29,615 nucleotides of DNA from IMG/VR virus record IMGVR_UViG_3300025872_000220, positions 1 to 29,615 of that record; one strand, given 5' to 3'. Made by a program: the position numbers and the translations under genes. Below, one piece after another: positions 6,820-15,768 of this stretch (the first letter of the stretch is position 1; each line of letters opens with the position of its first letter). The DNA is from a virus. The notes under the pieces were generated by a model that ran no database searches, was not told where the DNA came from, and was given only the letters and a program-made list of their open reading frames with translations.

Positions 6820-7589
6820 AGGCCGAACTCACAATTGAGACGGAGAGGTTCAACGAGGTGATGAAGCGCTGGTTGGTGACGACCAGTCGCGAAATGTCCG
6901 TGGCCGTAAATGCGCGCATGGCATTTCTTTTGATGCGGATGTTTGTCCTGATTCCTCCGCATCGTGTGCAGCAGAAGCGGGATGAGATCAGGACGTACAT
7001 GCAGCAAACGATCGGCGACAGGCGCATGGACAAAAAGACCGGCAAAGCCGTAGGTAGAGCACGACAGCTTCGGCGTGTTCATCTGATCGCCCAGACCAGA
7101 AATCGCAAGGCTGGCGGAATTGGGCTGTACGGTGAAAAGATGAAGACTGCGTCTGCATCGCTCAGACGCAAGGCGGTTGGCTCAGTGGGCTATCTGAAGT
7201 CTGGATTAATTGGAGCCATCAAAAAGTTCCAAGGACACTTCACGCAATTCGGCGGATCGTCCAAAAAGTCCAAAGGTAAGCAGATTTCCGGCAATGCCGC
7301 GTTTATGCGACTGGTGCGCGAATACGGCGGGCTCGAGGGAACCGGAAACGTGGCGAGACATAGGGGCGCAAAGTTTCAGGTCTCAACAGCTAAGCCGGGA
7401 TTTTCTGGTCCGAAGACGGAAGCGTGGATGAATTTGTCAATTGGCATCGCCGACGACCAACTGGAACGGGTGAACGCGATTTACACGGCTGCGGCCACTC
7501 GAGCTTTTCGGGACGAACGGATTGAGATGGAGAAGCACCTTGCGGACAAGCTTGCGCAAGCTGCCGACGAAGCCATAACTGGCGCGTGA
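6816..7589 (+). CDS. Minor tail / tail-completion protein candidate
   Basis: A 257-residue protein starting at GTG 6816 inside the previous stop. It begins with an antiparallel helix-rich segment (FNEVMKRWLVTTSREMSVAV), is very rich in Lys and Arg in the middle (GGSSKKSKGKQI), and contains AFMRLVREYGGLEGTGNVAR, which recalls the 'reyGt' segment of HK97 gp10-like tail-completion proteins. The C-terminus is a long amphipathic helix. Directly upstream of the terminase one would expect a small terminase subunit, but no helix-turn-helix is seen, so I favour a tail-completion role. The strongly basic middle leaves DNA contact possible. Confidence 0.55.
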   Translation: MKAELTIETERFNEVMKRWLVTTSREMSVAVNARMAFLLMRMFVLIPPHRVQQKRDEIRTYMQQTIGDRRMDKKTGKAVGRARQLRRVHLIAQTRNRKAGGIGLYGEKMKTASASLRRKAVGSVGYLKSGLIGAIKKFQGHFTQFGGSSKKSKGKQISGNAAFMRLVREYGGLEGTGNVARHRGAKFQVSTAKPGFSGPKTEAWMNLSIGIADDQLERVNAIYTAAATRAFRDERIEMEKHLADKLAQAADEAITGA

Positions 7590-9340
7590 TTGATCTGGCG
7601 GAAGAGTGGAGGAGAATACAGTGGGTGCCTGACCGTAGGCCGATCTCAGACTGGGCGGCGGACAATGTGACGTTGCCTCCAACGCTTACGTTTTCCGGCA
7701 AGTTTGATCCGTCGATCTCGCGTCACTTCATCGCGCCGTTGGACTCGCTCAAATCCGACCGCGTGCGAGAGGTTAACATTCTGGCTCCCCCTAGAACCGG
7801 AAAGACTCTGATCGCGGACGTGTTTGCTCCGTGGGCAATTGCCCAGGATCCCGGCCCGCTGCTTTGGGTGTTCGCTGTGGATGATCAGGCCCGGTTGCAC
7901 TGCGAAACGCGCCTGATGCCAATTCTGCACGCGTGCGAGGCCGTCCAGTCGCTGTTGCCGGAGAATCGGCACAAGGACCGATCGACCGAGATCCAATTGG
8001 CCAATGGGTACCCGGTTCACGTAAAGGGTCCAGCATTCGGCAATCTGCAAGCGCGAGGCTATCGTTACCTGATTGGCGACGAGCTTTGGCTTTGGCCTCA
8101 TGGTAGACTGGGACAGGCAAAGACGCGGCTTGGAGACTTCAGGCGCAATCAGTCCGACAAGTTCCTCGGCATCTCCCAAGGCGGAGAGACTGGCGGGGAA
8201 TGGTGGCAGCAATACACAGCCGGGACCGTGCATGAGTGGGAAGTGCCGTGCGACGCATGCGGCGTCTATCAGCGACCTGTTTTCTCAGGCAAGCACGACG
8301 ACGGCAGCCGCTACGGAATCGTGTTTGCAGCCGACAAAAGGGCGGATGGATCCTACGACATCGAGGGCGCCAAAGCGTCGACGCGTTATGTCTGCCAGTT
8401 CTGCGGGCACGAGCACAAAGAGTGCAAGCAGACGCAAGGCCGATGGAATGCCCTGGGTCGATACGCTCGTGTCGAGGGCGGGTCCTCCGAGTCGCATTCA
8501 TACCATTGGAACGATGTCATCTGCGCCCAATGGCGCGATCTTGTCGCATTGTTTTTGGCTGCCCGCGTCCAGTCCAAGCGCGGCAACTGGAAGCCGCTGG
8601 TCGATTTCACGCAGAAGCAATTAGCGGAGTTCGCTAATGAACGAACGGTTGCTGAATCGGAAAACCCGTTGCAACGCGTCGAAATGTCAGCTTCGGAGGA
8701 ATGGCCTGACGAGGCTTTCCGGTTCATGGCCGTGGACACGCAGCACGGTCACTTCCACGTCATGGCTAGGGCCTGGTCAAAGACCGGGGAAAGCCGCCGA
8801 CTGCATTGGGGGCAGGTCAAAACGCCAGAGGAGATCGAGGCACTGAGAATCGCGATGAACATCAAGCCACGATGCGTGATCATCGACGCAGCTTGGAATG
8901 CTCGCATGGTCTACACGTGGGCTGCCAATTACGATTGGGTGTGCATTCGCGGTGACGCTCGCAGGGCGTGGAAGCACAAGGTTGCCGAGCCAGGCAAAGC
9001 GCCGACATGGGTCGAGAAACCGTGGAGCCTGTCCTGGTGGGGAGACCCAGACTCCAACGGGCTGACCAGCAAAGGCAAAAAGGCTTTGGCGTTCTTCATC
9101 TCAAAGCCGTCGACCGCTGACCGTTTGCAGGCTTTGCGCGACTCTGGGCTATGGGTGGAGCCTAAGGTTGAGCCAATGACGAAGGCGGAACAGGACTACA
9201 CGGACCAGTTAAACTCAATGATGAAGATCCGAAAGAAGCCGGGAGAACCGGAAACGTGGGAGCAAGTTGGATGCGAACCGCACGCGTGGGACGTGGCACG
9301 GATGCAAGTTTTCGCCGCAATGGCAAAGGGCGTCGCGTAG
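7586..9340 (+). CDS. Terminase large subunit, GpA family
   Basis: A 584-residue DNA-packaging motor of the lambda GpA type. The N-terminal ATPase has Walker A at residues 67-74 (APPRTGKT) and Walker B YLIGDE at 161-166. A metal-binding insert follows, with CDACG and later CQFCGHEHKECKQ, as in other GpA proteins. The C-terminal nuclease domain carries acidic residues in FMAVDTQHG, CVIIDAAWN and the final HAWDVARM. The start is GTG overlapping the preceding stop. It cuts concatemeric DNA and translocates it into the prohead through the portal encoded 300 bases downstream. GpA-type enzymes often cut at cos sites. No small subunit is adjacent. Confidence 0.93.
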   Translation: MIDLAEEWRRIQWVPDRRPISDWAADNVTLPPTLTFSGKFDPSISRHFIAPLDSLKSDRVREVNILAPPRTGKTLIADVFAPWAIAQDPGPLLWVFAVDDQARLHCETRLMPILHACEAVQSLLPENRHKDRSTEIQLANGYPVHVKGPAFGNLQARGYRYLIGDELWLWPHGRLGQAKTRLGDFRRNQSDKFLGISQGGETGGEWWQQYTAGTVHEWEVPCDACGVYQRPVFSGKHDDGSRYGIVFAADKRADGSYDIEGAKASTRYVCQFCGHEHKECKQTQGRWNALGRYARVEGGSSESHSYHWNDVICAQWRDLVALFLAARVQSKRGNWKPLVDFTQKQLAEFANERTVAESENPLQRVEMSASEEWPDEAFRFMAVDTQHGHFHVMARAWSKTGESRRLHWGQVKTPEEIEALRIAMNIKPRCVIIDAAWNARMVYTWAANYDWVCIRGDARRAWKHKVAEPGKAPTWVEKPWSLSWWGDPDSNGLTSKGKKALAFFISKPSTADRLQALRDSGLWVEPKVEPMTKAEQDYTDQLNSMMKIRKKPGEPETWEQVGCEPHAWDVARMQVFAAMAKGVA

Positions 9341-9365
9341 CGGTGTTGCGGTTACGGGTTAAGGT

Positions 9366-9626
9366 GTGGCGTTCAACCCGTTCGTCGGACTGACTGAGGC
9401 GGAGTTGCTGGCTGCTCGCAGGAGCATCCAGACTGAGATGCTGTCTGGATCGCAATTGCAATCCTCGTCCGCTGGCGACGTTCAGGCGTCATCCATCATC
9501 CAGATGGGACCATTCCAGCGGTTTGTTTTGGTTCAAAAGGCACTGTTCGCCATCAACCCGGATCTGTATCCGCTTTCCCAGATTCCGCCGACTAGATCGG
9601 TGGCGGTCATGGGCGCTGCTGTCTAA
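9366..9626 (+). CDS. gpW-like head-tail joining protein
   Basis: An 86-residue protein starting at GTG 9366 with TTAAGG upstream and ending on a TAATG junction with the portal gene. It contains the LTEAELLAARRSIQTEML helix and a Ser/Gln-rich loop, resembling gpW-type proteins, which are alpha/beta, 60-90 residues long and lie between terminase and portal in lambda-like phages. The C-terminal part (PFQRFVLVQKALFAINPDLY) is longer than gpW. In lambda, gpW seals the portal end of the filled head. Position and length make the call; motif support is moderate. Confidence 0.65.
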   Translation: MAFNPFVGLTEAELLAARRSIQTEMLSGSQLQSSSAGDVQASSIIQMGPFQRFVLVQKALFAINPDLYPLSQIPPTRSVAVMGAAV

Positions 9627-11098
9627 TGGCCACGCAACCCGTCAGACTTTTTGACCAGTTCGGGCGGCTTATGCCGACCCGGATCAGCACTGCCGCCATT
9701 GGCTCGCAGCAACGCAGGGCTCGCACTGGATTCGATCGCGACTCGGCTAACCTGTACAGCGGCACGGATCGCCTGTTGCTGATGTCAATGGGGCGCTGGC
9801 TTTACGCCAACAACTCCCTGGTGGCTGGATCAGTCGACGATCAGGCCGCAATTGTGTCTGGCGAACTCACGCCGCAGTTTGCCGGGTCTGACTCCGAGTG
9901 GGGCATGCTGGCGGAACAATGGCTGGAGGATCACGACCGACTCTGCGACGTGCGCGGGGACCTGTACCCGATGCAGACTCTGCAACGCCTGTGGATGCTG
10001 CACATCATCCGCGACGGAGACGTAGGCGTTATCTTTACCGAGGGCGCTGGCGGATACCCTCTTTTGCAGACGATCCCAGCGCATCGCATCCGAGACAATG
10101 GAATTGGAACCGCTGGCTCCGACTCGCCTTGGGAAGGCTATCGCATCGTTGACGGAGTGATCGTAAATGACGTGGGGCGACCGCTTGCGTACCGGGTTTA
10201 CGACGACGCGAGGACGACATATCAAGACATCAGCGCCGTAGACATGAAGGTGCGCTTCCTGCCTCGGTACGCTGACCAGGTGCGCGGATTCTCGGCGCTT
10301 GGATGCGCGATGACGGACTTTCAGGATGTCGACGAGGTTCGGCGCTTCGAACTGATCGCGCAGAAGCTTGCGGCTTCAATCGTCTTAGCTGAGACCAACG
10401 AAACCGGACTTCCTCCAGCGACTGCGGAAAGCTTGCTGGGCGAGGATTCGACCGAGACAAACCCGGACGCAAATCTTGCCATGCACTCAATGCGTGGCGG
10501 CGAGATCCAATACTTCCGCAGCGGAACCGGAGGCAAGCTGGAGGCGCTCAAGGCTGACCGTCCTACTCCGGCACAACAGCAGTTTGCGGATTCAATCATC
10601 CGTCAGGCCATGGCCGGGATGGGATGGTCGATCGACTACTTCCTGGATCCGTCTAAGGTTGGTGGCGCTGCCATGCGGGTTGTGGTTGAACGCATCAACC
10701 GTCACGTCGGCATGATGCGCAGCCAATGCCTGTTTCCGCTGGCTCGTTCGGTTGACTCGTGGCGCATCGCCAAAGCTATCAAGGAAGGGATCCTGCCTCC
10801 GTCTGATGATTGGTATCGGTGGCGCTACCAGGGCGCTGCCAACATCACGGCAGACGCCAAATACGCCGCGCAGGTCTCTGAAATCCGAATGGAGCGCGGA
10901 TTGTCTTCGCCACAGATCGAGGCCGCGCAGATTGGAAACGACTGGGAACACGTGATGGATCAGCAAATCGCGTTTGCCATTCGGTTCCGCGAAAAGTGCG
11001 CTGAGGCTGGCATTTCGACTGACGAAGTGAAGGCGATCAATACGAACTCTGGGACGGCTCAACCGCCAACCGATCAGACGCAGGAGGTAACACCGTGA
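9626..11098 (+). CDS. Portal protein, lambda family
   Basis: A 490-residue portal, close to the usual length of lambda gpB. Recognisable parts are the N-terminal LFDQFGRLM, a wing segment with WLEDHDRLCDVRGDLYPMQT, the conserved MLHIIRDGDVGVIFTEG, HRIRDNGIG and MKVRFLPRYADQVRGFSAL, and the stem/crown segment (AMAGMGWSIDYFLDPSKVGG). The C-terminus is a Gln/Thr-rich tail. It forms the dodecameric ring at the head vertex through which DNA enters and to which the tail attaches. It starts right at the connector stop and overlaps the protease GTG by 4 bases, the lambda-like order. Confidence 0.9.
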   Translation: MATQPVRLFDQFGRLMPTRISTAAIGSQQRRARTGFDRDSANLYSGTDRLLLMSMGRWLYANNSLVAGSVDDQAAIVSGELTPQFAGSDSEWGMLAEQWLEDHDRLCDVRGDLYPMQTLQRLWMLHIIRDGDVGVIFTEGAGGYPLLQTIPAHRIRDNGIGTAGSDSPWEGYRIVDGVIVNDVGRPLAYRVYDDARTTYQDISAVDMKVRFLPRYADQVRGFSALGCAMTDFQDVDEVRRFELIAQKLAASIVLAETNETGLPPATAESLLGEDSTETNPDANLAMHSMRGGEIQYFRSGTGGKLEALKADRPTPAQQQFADSIIRQAMAGMGWSIDYFLDPSKVGGAAMRVVVERINRHVGMMRSQCLFPLARSVDSWRIAKAIKEGILPPSDDWYRWRYQGAANITADAKYAAQVSEIRMERGLSSPQIEAAQIGNDWEHVMDQQIAFAIRFREKCAEAGISTDEVKAINTNSGTAQPPTDQTQEVTP

Positions 11099-11886
11099 GC
11101 CAACACAAGATTTTCGCGATTCGCCCAGAGGTCACGTCCGAGGCTGTCGAAGCACTGCGCCCAAAAAAATGCCAAGACGAGCCGGTTTCAACACCCCCTT
11201 ACGAATTGATTGAGTTTGAGGATGAAATGACGGGCATGGAAATGTCCGTTGCCGTGATCAAAGCGCGCGGCGTTTTGGCGCTCAACGTCGACGGCTGGTT
11301 TGGATGCTGCGATCTGGACGAGCTTGCCGAAGAAATTGAGGAGGCCGACGCAGATGCTAACGTGACCGCCATCATCGTCGAGATGGACAGTCCAGGCGGA
11401 ACCGTCAACGGCACGCCTGAGGCAGCCGAGCGTATTGCGCGAATTTCAAAGCCTCTCATGGTGTGGACCGAGGGCGAGCTTTGCAGCGCTGCCTATTGGA
11501 TCACTGCAAGCGCGGACGTGATCTACGCAACGCCGTCATCGGTTGTTGGATCCGTTGGATGCGTCCTCGCGTTCTACGATTACAGCGCAATGCTGGATCA
11601 GTCCGGCATCAAGGTGCAGGTCTTCCGCAGCGGCGAGCTCAAGGCCGCAGGTTATCCTGGCACTGCGTTGTCGGAGGCTGAAGCCGCGCATTTTCAGTCA
11701 ATGGTGTCCGAGGTAGGCAGCGACTTCGCCGACTGGGTGACGACCTACCGGGACAACGTGGACGTTGACGTGTTCGACGGTCGCGCCGTAAGCGGAAAGC
11801 AGGGTGTCAGACTTGGCCTATTGGATGGCGTTTTCATAACTCGCGAAGAGGCGATCAAATCCTTTCTGGAGGGGATTAACCTGTGA
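11095..11886 (+). CDS. S49-family head maturation protease (ClpP fold)
   Basis: A 263-residue serine protease related to SppA and lambda gpC. Key residues visible are the oxyanion segment MDSPGGTVNG (98-106), nucleophile Ser131 in ELCSAAYWITAS, and the general base Lys183 in FRSGELKAAGYPG. It starts at GTG after a GGAGG site and overlaps the next gene by 4 bases. Lambda gpC carries a scaffold in its C-terminus; this protein ends about 80 residues after Lys183, too short for one. Its substrates are probably the portal, scaffold or capsid proteins. The capsid genes are not adjacent, which is unusual. Confidence 0.88.
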   Translation: MSQHKIFAIRPEVTSEAVEALRPKKCQDEPVSTPPYELIEFEDEMTGMEMSVAVIKARGVLALNVDGWFGCCDLDELAEEIEEADADANVTAIIVEMDSPGGTVNGTPEAAERIARISKPLMVWTEGELCSAAYWITASADVIYATPSSVVGSVGCVLAFYDYSAMLDQSGIKVQVFRSGELKAAGYPGTALSEAEAAHFQSMVSEVGSDFADWVTTYRDNVDVDVFDGRAVSGKQGVRLGLLDGVFITREEAIKSFLEGINL

Positions 11887-12332
11887 GCATCCTCAGCAAA
11901 ACCATGTTTGCGTTTCGCGACGCAATGGAGACGAAGGCTTGGACGTGGCCAGCGTCTATTCGCGCCGGGATTTCGCGGGGGCCGCTGGACGACGACGAAA
12001 CGGCATCGCCTGCCAGCAATCCGCTCCCTTCGATCATCGCCAACGCTAGCACGGCATCCCAGATCACGCCGCAAATTGCCAACTTTGAGGTGTCTGTCTC
12101 TGTCGAGGTCAGGCACCAGGCGGATGACAGTACGCCAGATGATCATCTGCAATCCGTGGCTGAGGTCGCGGATTGGATTCACGGCGACTCATTCATTTCG
12201 GATCTGAGTGCGTATTCTGGTTTCACGGCATTTGGTCGTGGAAACGTGAACCAAAGCTTCGACCAGATGGGTCGCAAGTGGGTCACTCGATTTGAGTTTC
12301 AACTGACGGCAGCGCCGTCCGACATCAGCTAA
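11883..12332 (+). CDS. Tail terminator-like protein
   Basis: A 149-residue protein with a GTG start. The N-terminal helix (TMFAFRDAMETKAW) is followed by a polar linker, then a beta strand with FEVSVSVEVRHQADDSTPDD, a helix (HLQSVAEVADWIHGDS) and a final strand (RKWVTRFEFQLTA). Alternating strands and a 'vev..h..d......h......v..wl' helix are seen in tail-terminator and completion proteins of siphoviruses. It is between the head genes and the tail tube, where a tail terminator belongs. No catalytic motif is visible. Confidence 0.6.
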   Translation: MSILSKTMFAFRDAMETKAWTWPASIRAGISRGPLDDDETASPASNPLPSIIANASTASQITPQIANFEVSVSVEVRHQADDSTPDDHLQSVAEVADWIHGDSFISDLSAYSGFTAFGRGNVNQSFDQMGRKWVTRFEFQLTAAPSDIS

Positions 12333-12341
12333 AGGATACAC

Positions 12342-12860
12342 ATGGCCTCACAAACGCAGGGTGCAGCAAACGGATTTGGGACATACGGCGGAAGCGCAGG
12401 CTCGCGGACGCCGGTCTCGTTCACGGTTTACAACGCCAGCAACACGTCGCTCGGCGCTGGGTTTGTGATGCCTACCGTCGACGGGTTCACGCTGACGCAT
12501 AACTACGAGACATCTAATACGCGTCTCGGCAACGGCGACTACGATTCCCACACCGTTCACGGCGAGTATCTCGAAATGTCGTGCGATTTGGTTTTCGTTG
12601 GATCGAGCGAAGCCAACCTTGCGCTTGCGGAGCGCGGTTTTCCGCCAGGTTCGACGATCGTGATTTCAGGAGCGCCGGTTCGTTCGATGGGATCTTTTAC
12701 TGACGCGATTAACGTCGCTGGCGGATCCGCTCCAGAGACCAGCCGCTGGCACCCAATGCCTGGAATGACCATCCGCCGCACGTCGACCGGCACCAGTACC
12801 GGCAGCATCACCTTGCGCCGTTACCCCGGCATCGTCGGCGGCGCTGCAATCGTTGTCTAA
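12342..12860 (+). CDS. Major tail tube protein candidate
   Basis: A 172-residue protein with AAAGGA upstream of its ATG. The sequence is beta-rich and Gly/Thr/Ser-rich, with PVSFTVYNASNTSLGAGF, VHGEYLEMSCDLVFVGS, and a C-terminal strand pair (GTSTGSITLRRYPGI). Length and composition fit tail tube proteins that stack as hexamers in siphovirus tails. It lies between the tail terminator candidate and the chaperone and tape-measure genes, the canonical place. The call comes from position and composition. Confidence 0.6.
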   Translation: MASQTQGAANGFGTYGGSAGSRTPVSFTVYNASNTSLGAGFVMPTVDGFTLTHNYETSNTRLGNGDYDSHTVHGEYLEMSCDLVFVGSSEANLALAERGFPPGSTIVISGAPVRSMGSFTDAINVAGGSAPETSRWHPMPGMTIRRTSTGTSTGSITLRRYPGIVGGAAIVV

Positions 12861-13402
12861 TGGACTGGGCAACAGCCATTCAGCCGACACGCGTTCTCGG
12901 GCTTACCTTGCGCGAGCCCGTGACGCTGGCCCATGTGCTGCTGCTCGCTGAGGTCGATTCCCCTGTGGTGACTGGCGGAATGGTCACCATTGGGGACGTT
13001 GCGCTGGCTGCGTTCATTTGCGCGTGGCCTGCTGCAAAGTCCCGCGATTTATTGTCCTCCCGATGGTGCCCGCTGGTGTTCAAGCTCTGGGGCAAGTTCT
13101 GGGCACCCAACGGAGACGCGGAACGGTTCATGGATTGGCTGAGGTTTCAGATCCAACTTCCCGAAACCTGGACCACAGACAGCAAAGGCCGAAAGACCGA
13201 GCTAGCCGCCCCGTGGTGGCTGAATAGGCTGTCTCAGGCACTGGAGGCAGGCATCAGCTATCAAGACGCCTTGGTGATGCCTTTGCGGACGTTGTCGCTG
13301 ATCGTGGCCGCAAGGCTTGAAGCAAGCGGCGCGGTCGAGTTCGTAAGCGATCGGCAACGCGATTACCTGCGCATGTGCGAGGAGTATTCCAAGAGGAACT
13401 GA
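12860..13402 (+). CDS. Tail assembly chaperone candidate
   Basis: A 180-residue, mostly helical protein starting at the overlap TAATG. It is rich in Trp and Leu (SRWCPLVFKLWGKFWAPNGD, WTTDSKGRKTELAAPWWLNR) with a C-terminal helix (RDYLRMCEEYSKRN). It lies between the tube and the tape-measure gene, where lambda gpG-type chaperones sit. I see no slippery heptamer near its end that would produce a gpGT-like fusion. An AGAGGA site precedes the next gene. Family not recognised; role by position. Confidence 0.5.
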   Translation: MDWATAIQPTRVLGLTLREPVTLAHVLLLAEVDSPVVTGGMVTIGDVALAAFICAWPAAKSRDLLSSRWCPLVFKLWGKFWAPNGDAERFMDWLRFQIQLPETWTTDSKGRKTELAAPWWLNRLSQALEAGISYQDALVMPLRTLSLIVAARLEASGAVEFVSDRQRDYLRMCEEYSKRN

Positions 13403-13403
13403 C

Positions 13404-14360
13404 ATGGCAATTTTCACATTTCTCGCCAAGCTCGGCCTAGACACGACGGACTTTCAAACCGGAATCAAGCGTGCGCAATCGTCCGCGTCTGGTCTCGGTA
13501 AAGGCATCTCGGAAAGCCTCAAGCGTGAGAACGACAGCATCAAAGGCGCGCTTGCTGGCATGTTCACGGTGTCGGCAGCAAAGTCCTATTTCGGCGACCT
13601 TAAGAACATCGTCGACGAGATAAAAGACATGTCCGAATTGCTCGGCGTGTCGACGGATGAGGTGCAGCGATTGCAGAAGGCATCCGCAGAAACTGGGCAG
13701 AACTTTGGCAGCGTCGTCACCGCATTCCAGCGCATTGAGCAGATGCGAGCGCAGGCAATGACCGGAGATAAGCGTGCGGTTGGAATCTTTGCGCTGCTTG
13801 GGATTGATCCATCAAAAGGATCCGGGATTGAAATCCTCAAAGCTGCAATCGACGCATCGTCACGCGGAGCGCAGGAGAATGCGGCAGCGTTTGAGTTGGT
13901 TGGGAAAAAGGTGACTGGATTGAAGCTAACGATGGAAGAGCTTCAGAGGCTCGGTCCAATCAAGCTTATTGATCAAGAGCAGCTTGACGCCATTGACAGC
14001 GCGATCAAAAAGCAAGAGGAGGCAATTCGGCAGATGAAGATTGCAGGCGCTCCGCTTATGGCAACCTTGGCTCAAGGTGCTACCGGAGTGCTCAACATGT
14101 TCAACAGCCAGAACAGAGAGCGCCAAAACGAAATTGGCGGCATGTACTCACGCGGTGAAATCGACTTCAGGAAGCGGTTGGAACTGGAATCAATGAGCCT
14201 GCTAGGGATGCAGTCTGAGGAAGGGCGCAAATATTCTGCGTTGCCGCTGCCTGGGAATCGCGCCAATCCAATGCCTCAAGACCAAAACGCGCTAATCCTT
14301 GAGGCTGCGCGAGCCAACATCAAAACATTCGAGATCCTCGCTAAGAACGTCGATCAATGA
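13404..14360 (+). CDS. Short tape measure protein
   Basis: A 318-residue protein with the opening typical of tape measures: LAKLGLDTTDFQTGIKRAQ, then a helical coiled-coil region (VDEIKDMSELLGVSTDEVQR, IKKQEEAIRQMKI) and a hydrophobic segment (LMATLAQGATGVLNMF). It follows tube and chaperone genes. Tape measures set tail length at roughly 1.5 angstrom per residue, which would give a tail near 48 nm if it works alone. It is much shorter than the usual 700-1500 residues. No muralytic domain is visible. It overlaps the next gene by 4 bases. Confidence 0.75.
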   Translation: MAIFTFLAKLGLDTTDFQTGIKRAQSSASGLGKGISESLKRENDSIKGALAGMFTVSAAKSYFGDLKNIVDEIKDMSELLGVSTDEVQRLQKASAETGQNFGSVVTAFQRIEQMRAQAMTGDKRAVGIFALLGIDPSKGSGIEILKAAIDASSRGAQENAAAFELVGKKVTGLKLTMEELQRLGPIKLIDQEQLDAIDSAIKKQEEAIRQMKIAGAPLMATLAQGATGVLNMFNSQNRERQNEIGGMYSRGEIDFRKRLELESMSLLGMQSEEGRKYSALPLPGNRANPMPQDQNALILEAARANIKTFEILAKNVDQ

Positions 14361-15169
14361 GCGCATACACTCAAGGCTCGCCATCGTTTGTCGCATCCGG
14401 CATCACGCTGGTCTCGACGCGCCCAGTCTTTGACCAAGGCAACGGCAACACGTGGGAATACACTTACGAGGGAACCGCCGCAGGCATTGCGACGCAGGCC
14501 GCAGACATGCAGGCGGCTGGAGCCAGAACAACGGTCGACAACAGCGGCCCGGTCTCGCGCCTTGTTGCGTCATTCGTCCGTGATCCAACGCAACCGGCGG
14601 CGGCTGAAACCACTTTTGACACTTGGTCGATCTCGCAGGAGGAATACCAAGTCAGCCTGTTCTCGATGGACCGCGCCGTTGAGGAGGCCCAAGGCTACGT
14701 CAGCAAGGCCCAGTACCGATCAGACATCGAGGAGGCGGCACGCGGAGGCGAGGCCTACCCGCTCGATCAGACCCAATACCCGGTTGGTTGGTACATCTAC
14801 AACTTGCTTTCGCAAGGCATCGACACTTACCCGCGTGGAATGCCGGTGCTTAACCGCAACCGCACGTATTCACTGACGTACACTGGCACCCCTCACCGGG
14901 TCGTGACGCAGGGTCTGGTCTACACGCGGGCAGCGTTGCTGCGTGACTTTGGCATCATTTCACCACTGTCCGAGCGCATCCCACTGGATCCTGCAGAGAC
15001 TCTGCCAGAGGGCTTTGTCTGGGGATGGTATTTGTCGCGTCAGGACTTCAGCTATCAACGCGAGCGGTCAGCGCTGAAGGTCACTGAAAACCTCGGATGG
15101 CGATTTGGTAGCTGGAACGCGTGGCCTGAGGGTTCCGCTCTGCAAGGCATCTACCGACTGATCCAATGA
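14357..15169 (+). CDS. Unknown tail protein (distal tail candidate)
   Basis: A 270-residue protein of a family I do not recognise. It has alternating strands and Trp/Tyr-rich segments (NGNTWEYTYEGTAAGI, PVGWYIYNLLSQGIDTYPRG, GFVWGWYLSRQDFSYQRER) and lacks enzyme motifs or membrane helices. Following the tape measure, it occupies the place of distal tail or baseplate hub proteins. It overlaps the tape measure stop and the next start by 4 bases each. Role is inferred from context only. Confidence 0.55.
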   Translation: MSAYTQGSPSFVASGITLVSTRPVFDQGNGNTWEYTYEGTAAGIATQAADMQAAGARTTVDNSGPVSRLVASFVRDPTQPAAAETTFDTWSISQEEYQVSLFSMDRAVEEAQGYVSKAQYRSDIEEAARGGEAYPLDQTQYPVGWYIYNLLSQGIDTYPRGMPVLNRNRTYSLTYTGTPHRVVTQGLVYTRAALLRDFGIISPLSERIPLDPAETLPEGFVWGWYLSRQDFSYQRERSALKVTENLGWRFGSWNAWPEGSALQGIYRLIQ

Positions 15170-15369
15170 GGATTCCGAACAAAGTTTCCGAGCAGGGTCT
15201 AGAGCCTGAGCTTCGCCGAGCGTTCAACCAAATGGTTGAGTACCTGCGCACGATCCAGCCACGCGACAGTGCCAGCGTCTCGGTCAGCACGACGACCAAC
15301 GGCGTCACGATGGCGGTCAAACCTTCGGCTCGTGGTAACGGTTCAGGCAGCGTTCCTCGATGGGGATAA
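15166..15369 (+). CDS. Small tail-associated protein
   Basis: A 67-residue protein starting in the previous stop and ending 3 bases before the next gene. An N-terminal helix (GLEPELRRAFNQMVEYLRTI) is followed by a Ser/Thr-rich strand pair (SASVSVSTTTNGVTMAV) and a Gly/Ser tail. Its helix-plus-strand layout suggests a small trimeric or hub-attached protein. No family is recognised. Confidence 0.55.
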   Translation: MRIPNKVSEQGLEPELRRAFNQMVEYLRTIQPRDSASVSVSTTTNGVTMAVKPSARGNGSGSVPRWG

Positions 15370-15372
15370 TTT

Positions 15373-15759
15373 ATGGCAAACGAGATCACTATCAGCTTGT
15401 CGATTTCGGCGAGCAAAAGCGGGGCTTCCGTCAACAGTGTGGGCGCAACTGGTCCGGCTACTGCGTCCTACGACATGACGGGTGCCGACATGAGTTCTGG
15501 AACGGTCGCGACTTCCACGACAACCGCCGCCTTAAGCGTCGGGGCTGTCACCGCGCCTTACCGGATTTACCTCTGCAACCTGTCGACGACCTCCGGCGAG
15601 GATGTCCGCATTGGAAATGCGAACGCTGACCCGATCACGTCGATCGTATCGACGTTGGCGCCTGGAGACGAGTGCTTTCTGGTCGTTCCGTCGGGCACGC
15701 TGTACGTTGAAAGCGCGGCGGGCACGCCAAACCTTTTCTACGTCGCAGTCGAGAAGTAA
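15373..15759 (+). CDS. Beta-rich structural protein
   Basis: A 128-residue protein with strong Ser/Thr/Ala content and alternating hydrophobic residues (EITISLSISASKSG, TAPYRIYLCNLSTTSGEDVR, GDECFLVVPSGTLYVESA). This reads as a beta sandwich like small tail or decoration proteins. It has no signal peptide. It lies 3 bases after the preceding gene and 9 before the large tail gene, whose AAGG site overlaps its stop. It could be a tail-tip component; function is inferred from context. Confidence 0.55.
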   Translation: MANEITISLSISASKSGASVNSVGATGPATASYDMTGADMSSGTVATSTTTAALSVGAVTAPYRIYLCNLSTTSGEDVRIGNANADPITSIVSTLAPGDECFLVVPSGTLYVESAAGTPNLFYVAVEK

Positions 15760-15768
15760 GGTCGGCGC

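Noticed and set aside
12860-13404. Programmed frameshift making a chaperone fusion like lambda gpG-T
   Set aside because: No slippery heptamer is visible near the end, and the tape measure starts immediately after.
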